From Streptomyces capitiformicae (GTDB lineage Bacteria; Actinomycetota; Actinomycetes; Streptomycetales; Streptomycetaceae), in assembly GCF_002214185.1 (NCBI RefSeq), contig NZ_CP022161.1, positions 10,547,486-10,611,485 on the forward strand: DNA of 64,000 bases. The letters run 5' to 3'. Both the position numbers and the translations under genes were made by a program. How positions within the stretch are numbered: the first letter of the stretch is position 1; each line of letters begins with the position of its first letter. Below are positions 37,149 through 44,928 of the stretch, one piece after another. The notes beneath the pieces were generated by a model that made no database searches, had not been told where the DNA came from, and worked only from the letters and a program-made list of their open reading frames with translations.

Positions 37149-37499
37149 GATTGCTCCTAAATGAGGGATTTTTTGTTGGAGGCCCCGTGGGGGCTGCGGC
37201 CCGGATGCTTCACGGTGGGAGATCTTGGCGCTCATCCGGTGCCGACCGCACTCATTTGATCATCCGACGGTGATGCCCATATGTCCAGAGGGCCGCACAC
37301 CTGAGCATCGTGAGCATCGCCACTCATTCGCGTCCATCCGGAGGGTTTCCACGTGTCACCACCGGTTCACCCTTGGTATCCGTGAATTCACCCGTGTAAC
37401 GCCGATCCGGACGTCGCATGAGCTCAGCGTGAGACGATGGCCACTTCCGGATAGGCGAACAGCCCGTACCATCCCGCTACTTACGGTTCCGTAGATACG
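37149..37499. promoter_or_regulatory. divergent pckG/trhA promoter region with a palindrome
   Basis: About 350 bases between the two start codons. TACGGTTCCGTA (37482-37493, perfect 5 bp arms) lies six bases before the ATG at 37500, a position typical of a repressor site. GGAGCAATC is the pckG ribosome binding site. A T-rich stretch (TTTTTTG, about 37166) lies in the pckG leader. No clear -35/-10 pair was assigned. Confidence 0.45.
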
Positions 37500-37508
37500 A
37501 TGCGGGGC

Positions 37509-38246
37509 ATGACTGCGTCCGTCCCCGACGCGCCTACGGAGACGCCGGCCGACGGCCACCGTCCCGACGCGCACTCCCTGCCACATCAGATCGCCCACCA
37601 AATCACGGATGAGATCAAGCCCAAGCTCCGGGGCTGGCTCCATCTCGGCATGTTCCCGGCCGTTCTCGTCGCCGGACTGGTGCTCACCGCTCTCGCGGAC
37701 TCCACGCGCGGACGCATCGCCTGCGGGATCTTCGCCCTCACGGCCTGCCTCCTGTTCGGCGTGAGCGCGCTGTACCACCGGGGCAACTGGAACCCGCGCA
37801 TGGACGGCATCCTGCGCCGTCTGGATCACGCCAACATCTTTCTGATCATCGCGGGCTCCTACACCCCGCTGACGATGCTGCTCCTGCCGGGCGCCAAGGG
37901 TCAGTGGCTCCTGTGGGGCATCTGGGCGGCCGCGCTCGCCGGGATCATCTTCCGGGTGTTCTGGGTCGGTGCCCCGCGCTGGCTCTACACCCCCTGCTAC
38001 ATCGCGATGGGCTGGGCGGCCGTCTTCTTCCTGCCCGACTTCATGCGCACCGGCGGCATCGCCGTTCTCGTCCTGGTGATCGTCGGGGGTCTGCTGTACA
38101 GCGCGGGCGGTGTCATCTACGGCCTCAAGCGGCCGGATCCGTCACCGCGATGGTTCGGCTTCCATGAGGTTTTCCACTCCTTCACGCTGGCGGCGTTCGT
38201 CGTGCATTACGTGGGGATCTCGCTGGTGGCGTACCAGCACGGCTGA
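37509..38246 (+). CDS. trhA: hemolysin III / TrhA family membrane protein
   Basis: A 245-residue seven-helix membrane protein. LFGVSALYHRGNW and the two later histidines (ILRRLDHANIFLIIAGSYTP; FHEVFHSFTLAAFVVHYVG) are the conserved S/H/D/H metal-site motifs of the PAQR/hemolysin III superfamily. Members influence membrane lipid/energy homeostasis; a haemolytic role is not implied. ATG 37509 has GGGG just upstream, while ATG 37500 would give the N-terminus MRGMTAS. It is divergent from pckG. Confidence 0.88.
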   Translation: MTASVPDAPTETPADGHRPDAHSLPHQIAHQITDEIKPKLRGWLHLGMFPAVLVAGLVLTALADSTRGRIACGIFALTACLLFGVSALYHRGNWNPRMDGILRRLDHANIFLIIAGSYTPLTMLLLPGAKGQWLLWGIWAAALAGIIFRVFWVGAPRWLYTPCYIAMGWAAVFFLPDFMRTGGIAVLVLVIVGGLLYSAGGVIYGLKRPDPSPRWFGFHEVFHSFTLAAFVVHYVGISLVAYQHG

Positions 38247-38265
38247 CCCTCCGGACGACGGAGGG
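38247..38265 (+). terminator. short hairpin after trhA
   Basis: CCCTCCG and its complement around loop GACGA, immediately after the trhA stop codon. Confidence 0.55.
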
Positions 38266-38280
38266 CTCGGGCGCTCTTCT

Positions 38281-38309
38281 GTGGCCGCGGCTGACCAAGC
38301 CGCGGCCAC
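38281..38309. terminator. strong hairpin between trhA and the TetR gene
   Basis: Perfect 12 bp stem (GTGGCCGCGGCT with complement), loop GACCA. Probably the main terminator of trhA. Confidence 0.75.
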
Positions 38310-38359
38310 AGTTCGTACGTCCACGCCATGTGCTGCCGTGGTCGCCGCGAAGACCGATG

Positions 38360-38375
38360 GCCGACAATGATCGGC
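38360..38375 (+). promoter_or_regulatory. possible TetR autoregulatory operator
   Basis: GCCGACAATGATCGGC has 5 bp arms around CAATGA and ends at the start codon of the TetR gene. CAAT inside it could also be part of a -10. Autoregulation is an inference. Confidence 0.35.
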
Positions 38376-39056
38376 ATGACGGCAGCACATTCCCCCACGT
38401 CCCCCGCAGATCGCCCCCCGCTCGGGCTCCGTGAGCGGAAGAAGATCAAGACCCGTGAGGCGATCCGCACCGCGACCTACGCCTTGGTCGGGGAGCAGGG
38501 GTACGACGCCACGACGATCGAGCAGATCGCCGACCGCGCCGAAGTGTCGCCGTCGACCGTCTTCCGCTACTTCCCGACCAAGGAGGACATCGTCCTCACG
38601 GACGAGTACGACCCTGTCCTGCTGGAGGAACTCCGGGCCCGGCCCGCGGACGAACCGTGGCCGGACACCATCCGGCACGTGATGCGGGAGGCCGTCCGTA
38701 CGGGCATCGAGGAGGACCTGGAGGTGGCGAAGCTGCGCACCCAGCTCATGGTCCAGGTCCCGGCGGTACGGTCCCGGATGATGGAGAGCATGTCGGTCAC
38801 CGGCCGTATGGTCTGCACCGCCGTCGCCGAGCGCACCGGCCGGGATCCGGAGAGTCTGGAGGTACGGGTCTACGCGATGTCCCTCATCGGCGGCCTCATG
38901 GAGACCTCCCTGTACTGGGCGGAGAACCACCACCGCGACGACTTCGCCTCCCTCGTCGACCGTACGCTGGAGGTCCTGCAACACGGCCTCCTCACGGAGA
39001 GCCTCACGGAAAGCCCCACGGAAAGCCCCACGGAAGGCCTCACGGAAAACCGCTGA
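38376..39056 (+). CDS. TetR family transcriptional regulator
   Basis: A 226-residue regulator. The N-terminal TetR HTH is clear: IRTATYALVGEQGYDATTIEQIADRAEVSPSTVFRYFPTKEDIVL. The ligand domain (LRTQLMVQVPAVRSRMMESMSV, LIGGLMETSLYWAENHHRDD) follows. The C-terminus is a tandem series of about five 12 bp units giving TESLTESPTESPTEGLTEN. ATG 38376 was preferred over the upstream ATG at 38367. Its target and ligand are not evident; the gene stands alone before the Mut7-C gene. Confidence 0.88.
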   Translation: MTAAHSPTSPADRPPLGLRERKKIKTREAIRTATYALVGEQGYDATTIEQIADRAEVSPSTVFRYFPTKEDIVLTDEYDPVLLEELRARPADEPWPDTIRHVMREAVRTGIEEDLEVAKLRTQLMVQVPAVRSRMMESMSVTGRMVCTAVAERTGRDPESLEVRVYAMSLIGGLMETSLYWAENHHRDDFASLVDRTLEVLQHGLLTESLTESPTESPTEGLTENR

Positions 39057-39089
39057 GTCCGGCCGGCCCGTCCATGCCATTCTGACCAG

Positions 39090-39815
39090 GTGAACGCAGC
39101 CGAGATCCACGTCGAAATCGCCCCCGAGCTGGACCTGTTCGTCCCGCACGGCCGCCGCGGGGGCGCGACGCCGCTCGCCACCGACGGGGTCTCGACCCTC
39201 GGCCATGTCATCGAGTCCCTCGGTATCCCGCTGACGGAGGTCGGCGCGCTGGTCGTGGACGGCCGCGAGGTGCCGGTGTCGCACATCCCGGTCCACGGCG
39301 AGTCGGTACGTGTCCGCCCGGTCCGGCGCCCCCAGCCCGTCCCCGGCGCCCCGCTCCGCTTCCTCCTCGACGTCCACCTCGGCACGCTGGCGCGTCGCCT
39401 GCGGCTGTTGGGCGTCGACGCGGCGTACGAGTCGACGGACATCGGCGACCCCGCGCTGGCCGCGCGCTCCGCCGCCGAGCGGCGCGTCATGCTCAGCCGC
39501 GATCGGGGGTTGCTGCGGCGGCGTGAGCTGTGGGCCGGGGCGTTCATCTACAGCACGCGGCCGGAGGACCAACTCCGGGATGTGCTGGATCGGTTCACGC
39601 CCGAGTTGCGGCCCTGGACGCGGTGTACCGCCTGCAACGGGTTGCTCAGGCCGGCGACGAAGGAGGAGGTCGCCGAACGTCTCGAAGACGGTACGCATCG
39701 GTCGTACGACGTGTTCGCACAGTGCGAGGAGTGTGGGCGGGCCTATTGGAAGGGCGCGCACCACGAGCAGTTGGAGGCGATAGTTCGGGAGGCGCTGACC
39801 ATGCGGTCGGCGTGA
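39090..39815 (+). CDS. Mut7-C RNase-fold protein with N-terminal ubiquitin-like domain
   Basis: A 241-residue protein with two domains. Residues 1-85 form a MoaD/ubiquitin-like fold (VEIAPELDLFVPHGRRGG ... VDGREVPVSHIPVHGESVRV), the Mut7-C ubiquitin domain. Residues about 90-240 are the Mut7-C PIN-like RNase domain: RFLLDVHLGTLARRLRLLGVDAAY, MLSRDRGLLRRREL, then a zinc ribbon CTACNGLL ... CEECGRAYW. Predicted to act on RNA, perhaps with sulfur-carrier-like chemistry; the substrate is unknown. The start is GTG 39090. It ends before a REP-like element. Confidence 0.85.
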   Translation: MNAAEIHVEIAPELDLFVPHGRRGGATPLATDGVSTLGHVIESLGIPLTEVGALVVDGREVPVSHIPVHGESVRVRPVRRPQPVPGAPLRFLLDVHLGTLARRLRLLGVDAAYESTDIGDPALAARSAAERRVMLSRDRGLLRRRELWAGAFIYSTRPEDQLRDVLDRFTPELRPWTRCTACNGLLRPATKEEVAERLEDGTHRSYDVFAQCEECGRAYWKGAHHEQLEAIVREALTMRSA

Positions 39816-39880
39816 GCGGATCGCCCAGGCGCCGTTGTGGGTCGGGCGTCACTTGCGGGTGCGGGTGGGTGAGGGCTTGT

Positions 39881-39975
39881 CGCGCAGTTCCCCGCGCCCC
39901 CGAAAAGCGGGGCTGCGCCCCAGCTTTTCATCGGCCCGCAGGGCCGTGTCTTTCAGGGGCGCGGGGAACTGCGCG
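39881..39975. repeat. REP-like composite inverted repeat
   Basis: Outer arms of about 26 bp (39881-39907 starting CGCGCAGTTCCCCGCGCCCC, and 39950-39975) match at all but one or two positions. Inside is a second hairpin AAAAGCGGGGC-TGC-GCCCC-AGCTTTT. I recall the outer arm as a common intergenic sequence of Streptomyces genomes, and it probably also terminates transcription. Confidence 0.75.
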
Positions 39976-40140
39976 AGCAACCACAACTCACCCGCACACG
40001 CCAACACACCCCCATCCCCGTGCTCTTCCCCGGGGGGTGAAGCGGCGCAGCCCTTCTCGGGGGTGAAAAGTCCCCCCACGCGTGGGATTTCGCGGGACAC
40101 TCGGGACATCCGCACCGAACCCCGAAATGAGGTGAGCGGG

Positions 40141-41133
40141 GTGCGTACACCCGTGAGTGACCCCATGAAGATCGGGCCGTACCGCATAGTCGGCCGACTC
40201 GGGTCGGGCGGCATGGGATGGGTCTACCTCGGCCGCTCGCCCGCAGGGCGTGAGGTCGCCGTCAAGGTCGTCCGCCCCGAACTCGCCGCGGAACCCGAGT
40301 TCCGTGAACGCTTCGCCCGCGAGGTCGCCGCCGCCCGTGTGGTCAGCGGCGCGTACACCGCGGCCGTCGTGGACGCCGACACCGAGGCCGAACTCCCCTG
40401 GCTGGCCACGCTCTACGTGCCCGGCCCCTCCCTCGCGGAGGCGGTCCGCGCGGACGGCCCGCTGCCCGAGGCCCAGGTCCGTTCCCTCGGCGCCGGCCTG
40501 GTCGAGGCATTGCAGGCCATCCACGCCGCGCGTGTCGTCCACCGCGACCTCAAGCCCGCGAACGTCCTGCTCGCCGGTGACGGCCCCCGCGTCATCGACT
40601 TCGGCATCTCCCGCGTGGACGGCGCCCCCGGCCTCACCAGGGTCGGCATCGTCGTCGGCACCCCGCCGTTCATGTCGCCGGAGCAGATCAGGGGAGCCCG
40701 GGTCGGCCCGCCGAGCGATGTGTTCTCGCTGGGCGGGGTCCTGGTGTACGCGCTCACGGGGCGGCCGCCGCACGGCAGCGGAGAGGGCGTGCGGGTCGAA
40801 GTCGTACGAGGGACACCTCAACTTGACGGGGTGCCTGCACGGTTGCGGCCGATCATCTCCCGGTGCCTGGCCAAGCGGCCCGAGGAGCGGCCGCAACTCA
40901 CGGAGATCCTGGAGGAGTTGGTGGCGGAGGCGCCGACCGTGGTGGCGTGGCCGCCGCCGCAGGTGGCCCGGACGATCGAGGTGCGGTACGAGGAGTTGAA
41001 GGACCGGCATCGACGCCGTACGGGGACGAGTGAGTCCGTGCCCTCCTGTCTGCTGCTGCACGCCCAGGCGCTGCTCGACGCCGGGCTGACCGATGCCATG
41101 GTCGCCGAGGCGGTGGTCCGTGACGGCGCCTGA
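40141..41133 (+). CDS. soluble Ser/Thr protein kinase of a TerY-P-like cassette
   Basis: A 330-residue Hanks-type kinase. Glycine loop LGSGGMGWVY, VAVKVV (ATP Lys about residue 42), catalytic loop VVHRDLKPANVLL, DFGISR (DFG), and activation segment VGTPPFMSPEQIRG are intact, so it should be active. No transmembrane helix or PASTA domain follows; the C-terminus after residue 250 is a helical tail. It heads a group of five genes: kinase, YbjN-like, membrane protein, VWA, PP2C. GTG 40141 follows GAGGTGAG; GTG 40132 and ATG 40165 are alternatives. The last 14 bases overlap the next gene. Confidence 0.9.
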   Translation: MRTPVSDPMKIGPYRIVGRLGSGGMGWVYLGRSPAGREVAVKVVRPELAAEPEFRERFAREVAAARVVSGAYTAAVVDADTEAELPWLATLYVPGPSLAEAVRADGPLPEAQVRSLGAGLVEALQAIHAARVVHRDLKPANVLLAGDGPRVIDFGISRVDGAPGLTRVGIVVGTPPFMSPEQIRGARVGPPSDVFSLGGVLVYALTGRPPHGSGEGVRVEVVRGTPQLDGVPARLRPIISRCLAKRPEERPQLTEILEELVAEAPTVVAWPPPQVARTIEVRYEELKDRHRRRTGTSESVPSCLLLHAQALLDAGLTDAMVAEAVVRDGA

Positions 41134-41638
41134 CTCCTACCTCGGGCGGGACTCGTCCGCGGGGCGCGACCCGTACGCCGGGCGTGACTCCTACCCGGGG
41201 CGCAACCCCGAGATCTTCGACCTCGGCACGCACTGGCGGCAGTTGGTGCAGAACTGGGTGGCCCGGCGGAATTACCACACGGCTGACGACACCGTGTCCG
41301 TCTCCCTGCAATTCGATCTGCATGAAGCGGGACGCATGGTCACGGTGAGATTCATGACCACCAAGAAACTCCTCGTCGCCTTCGCCACGGACGGGAACTA
41401 CCTACGGCAGGACCAACTCGCCATCGCCGCCGCGGCATCGAACGCATGGAATACCGAACAACTGAACCCCATGCTTTCCGTGTGGGACGTACGAGGGCCG
41501 CGCCCCTGTCTCGCCGGGGTCTGCGACCTCCCGTTGACCTGCCGTATCACCCAGGCGGACTTCGATGCCCTGGCCAATGACTGGGTCGATCGGGCGCGGC
41601 AGATGTTCAGTCGTTGCCATCAGGTGTTCAAGTTGTAG
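41120..41638 (+). CDS. YbjN / type III-chaperone-like domain protein
   Basis: A 172-residue protein from GTG 41120, overlapping the kinase gene. The N-terminus is a Gly/Arg/Asp repeat (YLGRDSSAGRDPYAGRDSYPGRNP). A YbjN-type alpha/beta domain follows: WRQLVQNWVARRNYHTADDTVSVSLQFDLHEAG ... LVAFATDGNYLRQDQLAIAAAASNAWNTEQLNPM. Such domains resemble secretion chaperones and occur beside kinase and VWA genes in actinomycetes. A role as adaptor in the phospho-cassette is an inference from position. Confidence 0.75.
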   Translation: MTAPDSYLGRDSSAGRDPYAGRDSYPGRNPEIFDLGTHWRQLVQNWVARRNYHTADDTVSVSLQFDLHEAGRMVTVRFMTTKKLLVAFATDGNYLRQDQLAIAAAASNAWNTEQLNPMLSVWDVRGPRPCLAGVCDLPLTCRITQADFDALANDWVDRARQMFSRCHQVFKL

Positions 41639-41786
41639 AAGTGAATCGCGAACCAAACGGAAATCACCGGAAGTCCGCCGGTGAAAATATCCAAACCCTT
41701 CCGGTCGCCCGGCCGTCTGCTCCACTATTGGGTGGGTCTTTCAGGGCCGCGGGGGCGCGCCTTTCAGGCCACGGGGGGTTGGTGCG

Positions 41787-42902
41787 ATGGGTGCTGTCGG
41801 GCGTTCGGGCTTTCTCGGTGTGCTTGTGGGATTGCTGGTCGCTCTGGTGCCGTGGGGAACAGCCTCGGCCGTGGAGGCCACGGAGGCCACGGAGGCCACG
41901 GGGGCCACGGGGGCCGTGGAGCCGTGCACCGATCCCGTCGTCGAGAAATGGCTGGAGTGCTGGGACGAGCGGGTCCAGGGCAACGGGCCCTACGTCGTCA
42001 CGCTGAACGAGAAGCTGTCGCTGGTCGAGCCCGGCCGGCGACAGCGAACAATTCTCAAGAACCGTGTCCAGGAACGTCGGCACCAGCTCGTGGTGGAGGT
42101 GCCGAAGGGCAGCCGTACGGGACCCGGCGGTACCGCACTGCTCGTCCTGGCCGGGGGCCGTATGGTCCATCCCGACGCGACCATCGACCGGGTACCGGCG
42201 TGGGCCGTCGACGAACTGCGCGAGGCGGGCGTCTGCGTCCCGCAGCTGCTGTGCAACCTGGTCACCGAAAGCGGCCGCGACACACAGCCGTTGAAGGGCC
42301 GGAAGCTGATCGAGGACGGGCTCGTCGCCGACATGTCCACCCACGTCGAAGCCATCGTCCCCGTGTCGCCGGACCCGGGCTCCACCTCTCGCGAGACCAG
42401 CAACCCCAGCCCTGTCCCCAACCCCGACCCCGAGGCCTCCGGCTACAGCACCTCCACCTGGACCGCCTTCTGGATGGCGCTCCTTCTCGGTCTTCTGCTC
42501 CTGGCCTTCGTGATCGTGGTCCGTCGCTCCCGGGGCCCCGTCGCGGTGGGCCACCGCGCGCCGCCCAGGCGGCCCGCCGTCGGCCACGCCCGCGCCCCCG
42601 CCGCCGTACGCGGCGAGGAGCGCACCACCCGGCTGCGGGTGGCGCCGACACCGCGCCACGGCCGGCAGGTGGGTGCCCGCCCGGCCCACGCCCGGACCGC
42701 GGTCGTACGCACCGAACTGCACCCGCAGGGTTACGTCGAGGTCGACCGGGTGCTCCACCGAGCGGTGTGGGCCGAACCGGGCCGCCCGCCGCCCGCGCCC
42801 GGCTCACTCGTCGATGTCACCGACACACACGAACCGGACTCCGACGTCCTGTACGCCTTCCCGCCCACCGCCGCACGCCACGCCAAGGGCACGCCCCGAT
42901 AG
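41787..42902 (+). CDS. membrane protein of the kinase/VWA/PP2C cassette
   Basis: A 371-residue protein with an N-terminal signal (GFLGVLVGLLVALVPWGTASA) and a 9 bp repeat region encoding EATEATEATGATGA. An extracytoplasmic domain of about 150 residues with paired Cys (PCTDPVVEKWLECW; VCVPQLLC) follows. One hydrophobic helix (FWMALLLGLLLLAFVIVV) leads to a basic cytoplasmic tail rich in Arg/Pro/Ala. The topology (signal, outside domain, single span, inside tail) suits a sensor or anchor for the cassette. I do not recognise the outside domain. The tail could be a kinase substrate, but that is speculation. Confidence 0.75.
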   Translation: MGAVGRSGFLGVLVGLLVALVPWGTASAVEATEATEATGATGAVEPCTDPVVEKWLECWDERVQGNGPYVVTLNEKLSLVEPGRRQRTILKNRVQERRHQLVVEVPKGSRTGPGGTALLVLAGGRMVHPDATIDRVPAWAVDELREAGVCVPQLLCNLVTESGRDTQPLKGRKLIEDGLVADMSTHVEAIVPVSPDPGSTSRETSNPSPVPNPDPEASGYSTSTWTAFWMALLLGLLLLAFVIVVRRSRGPVAVGHRAPPRRPAVGHARAPAAVRGEERTTRLRVAPTPRHGRQVGARPAHARTAVVRTELHPQGYVEVDRVLHRAVWAEPGRPPPAPGSLVDVTDTHEPDSDVLYAFPPTAARHAKGTPR

Positions 42903-42917
42903 CCCTGACAGCCGAAG

Positions 42918-43010
42918 CAGCACCACGAACAACAGAAACAACACAAACAACCAGGAACACAGAAACAACCAGGAACACAGAAACACCAGAAACACCAGAA
43001 ACATCAGGGG
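42918..43010 (+). repeat. A/C-rich leader repeats upstream of the VWA gene
   Basis: GAACAACAGAAACAACACAA and similar units, including a near-exact tandem pair (AACAACCAGGAACACAGA), run for about 90 bases directly before the VWA start. The stretch is nearly free of T and G, in sharp contrast to its GC-rich surroundings. It should be unstructured in RNA. GGGGG before the ATG provides the ribosome binding site. Confidence 0.75.
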
Positions 43011-43018
43011 GACGACCG

Positions 43019-43780
43019 ATGCACAGCGAATACCCGCCCACCATGCCGGCGGAGTACGCCGACATCGAGTTCGAGAACAACGCCCAGCGCATGCCGCTCG
43101 TGCTGTGCCTCGACACCTCCAGCTCCATGGCCGGCCCGCCGATACAGATGCTCAACAACGCGCTCGCCGAGTGGACCCGGGAGCTCCACGACGACGTCAG
43201 CCTCAGTTACAGCGTGGAGGTCGCCGTCGTCACCTTCGGCGGGCAGGGCGTCGGCGCCTGGCGCGGGCCCCAGCTCCTCGACCCGCGCACCCGGGTGAGT
43301 CCCTTCATCCCGGCGCACGCCTTCCAGGCGCCGCAGCTCGCCGCCGCCGGGGTCACGCTGATGACCGAGGCGCTGGAGCTGTCGATGCACATCGTCGCGG
43401 CCCGCAAGGCGGAGCTGCGAGCCTCCGGGCTGCAGTACTACCGGCCGCAGATCTGCCTCGTCACGGACGGACTGCCGACCGACCCGACGGGTCATCTCAC
43501 CGATTCCTGGCACCGGCTGGTCCCCGTTCTCGAGGAGGAGCAGCGGGCGCGGCGGTTCCGGTTGTACGCGATCGGGGTCGGCGGGATCACGGACATGGGG
43601 GAGCAGGTGCTGCGGGCGTTCGCGCCCAAGTTCAACGCGCGGTTGCAGGGATTCCCGTTCCGGGAGCTGCTCCAGATGATGTCCGCCAGTGCGAACGCCG
43701 AACAGAAGGGGGCGGGGGACGAGGTGTTCGAGAAGATCTTCAGCCAGTTCAAGACGCAACGCCCGGCCTGGGAGGCGTGA
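43019..43780 (+). CDS. TerY-like VWA domain protein
   Basis: A 253-residue single VWA domain. The MIDAS metal site is complete: DTSSSM (Asp32, Ser34, Ser36), Thr in GVTLMTEALEL, and Asp in LVTDGLPTDP. The strand order and length match TerY-type VWA proteins, which occur with a kinase and a PP2C phosphatase in TerY-P triads. It may bind the phosphorylated partner or the membrane protein upstream. It is 1 base away from the PP2C gene. The start is the ATG at 43019, after a G-rich ribosome site. Confidence 0.85.
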   Translation: MHSEYPPTMPAEYADIEFENNAQRMPLVLCLDTSSSMAGPPIQMLNNALAEWTRELHDDVSLSYSVEVAVVTFGGQGVGAWRGPQLLDPRTRVSPFIPAHAFQAPQLAAAGVTLMTEALELSMHIVAARKAELRASGLQYYRPQICLVTDGLPTDPTGHLTDSWHRLVPVLEEEQRARRFRLYAIGVGGITDMGEQVLRAFAPKFNARLQGFPFRELLQMMSASANAEQKGAGDEVFEKIFSQFKTQRPAWEA

Positions 43781-43781
43781 G

Positions 43782-44603
43782 GTGACCGCCCCGACCGCCC
43801 CGACTGCCCCGACTGCCCCGCCCTGGCGCATCCACGGGCTCAGCGTCGAAGGCTATCGGCACCGGCGCCAGGGCCTGCCCTGTCAGGACGCCTGCGCCTA
43901 CGCCACCACCTCCCACGTCGCCGTGCTCGCGGTCGCCGACGGGGCCGGAAGCCGGCCGCGGTCGGAGGAAGGGGCGCAGCTGGCGGTGAAGCTCGCCGCG
44001 GAGCACTTCGCGCGGCGGGCCGGGGCGGCTGTGGAGGTGCGGCCCGGGGAAGCTGTGCACGAGCTGCTGCGGGACGCCCTGCACGACGTCAGCAAGGAGT
44101 TCCTGGGCCGGACCGGCGCGGACGCGCAGGACTTCGCGACGACACTGACCGTGGTGGTGCTCGCGCCGGGGTGGCTGGGGCATCTCAGTGTGGGGGACGG
44201 GTTCGTCGTCGTACGGGCGGGGACGGAGAACGGGGAGCGGCAGTTCCATCTGCTGCCGCAGGCCGCGGCGGCCAGCGAGTACAGCAACGAGACGGTGTTC
44301 CTGACCTCGCCGGACGTGGCCCGCTGGACGCACACCGAGTGCGTGGCGGACGACGGGCTCGACGGGGTGCTGCTGTCGACGGACGGGCTCGCGCAGGCCA
44401 TGCTCAACCGGCCGGCCGGCGGGGCCCAGTCCCCGAACACGTCCTTCGCCGACGCCGTCTTCCGCTCCCTCGACACCGCCGCCGAGGACGACCGGAACAC
44501 CCATGACGGCAGCCTGGCCGCCCTCCTTCGCTCGGACCGCCTGACCGCCCTGAACGCCGACGACAAGACCCTGCTGCGTGCCGTACGCACGCCCGGGAGA
44601 TGA
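43782..44603 (+). CDS. PP2C-type protein phosphatase
   Basis: A 273-residue PPM phosphatase. Metal-binding motifs are present in order: VADGAGSRPRSEEGA (Asp-Gly), TLTVVVLAPGWLGHLSVGDG, LLSTDGLAQA, and the terminal NADDKTLLRAV (Asp). A Thr/Ala/Pro-rich N-terminus (TAPTAPTAPTAPP) precedes the domain. GTG 43782 has GGAGG upstream and lies next to the VWA stop. It would reverse the phosphorylation made by the kinase at 40141. The frame opposite on the minus strand is a shadow. Confidence 0.88.
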   Translation: MTAPTAPTAPTAPPWRIHGLSVEGYRHRRQGLPCQDACAYATTSHVAVLAVADGAGSRPRSEEGAQLAVKLAAEHFARRAGAAVEVRPGEAVHELLRDALHDVSKEFLGRTGADAQDFATTLTVVVLAPGWLGHLSVGDGFVVVRAGTENGERQFHLLPQAAAASEYSNETVFLTSPDVARWTHTECVADDGLDGVLLSTDGLAQAMLNRPAGGAQSPNTSFADAVFRSLDTAAEDDRNTHDGSLAALLRSDRLTALNADDKTLLRAVRTPGR

Positions 44604-44905
44604 GCGAGCGGGGCCTGTCGGTGACGGCCGAGGGGTGCGGGGGATGGCGGAACAAGGCGGGACAAGCCGGGATATGGCGGGTGGTGGGGACTGGTGAGGG
44701 TGGGCGACGGCGGCTCGGGTCCGGTGACGGGTGGCGACGGCGGCTCGGGTCCGGTGACGGGTGGCGACGGCGGCTCGGGTCCGGTGTTGGTGAAGGTGAC
44801 GGCGGGGGACGCGGGCACGGCGGCCTGGGCAGGGGTCGTCACGGTGGTGAGCACGGCGAGCGCCGCCGCCGCGGCCACCAGAACCCGTCTGGCGAGATGT
44901 CTCAT
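44604..44905 (-). pseudogene. secreted protein relic: signal peptide plus Pro-rich repeats
   Basis: ATG 44905 begins MRHLARRVLVAAAAALAVLT followed by TTVTTPAQA-AVPASPAVTFTN, a clear signal peptide. After it come three copies of GPEPPSPPVT (30 bp repeat) and then about 25 residues of low-complexity sequence. The frame then continues opposite the PP2C gene to 43898 without recognisable content. It is probably the 5' end of a secreted protein whose body was lost. It lies 23 bases downstream of the GH43 gene on the same strand. Confidence 0.5.
44703..44788. repeat. 30 bp tandem repeat, about 2.9 copies
   Basis: Units start at 44703, 44733 and 44763, each beginning GGCGACGGCGGCTCGGGTCC. They encode the GPEPPSPPVT repeats on the minus strand. 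Confidence 0.85.
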
Positions 44906-44928
44906 GTTTGTGTTGCGGCCCTTCGGGA

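Noticed and set aside
41681..43018. Long 5' extension of the VWA frame
   Set aside because: It reads the membrane-protein gene in the wrong frame (Arg/Pro/Gly-rich); the VWA domain and a ribosome site fix the start at 43019.
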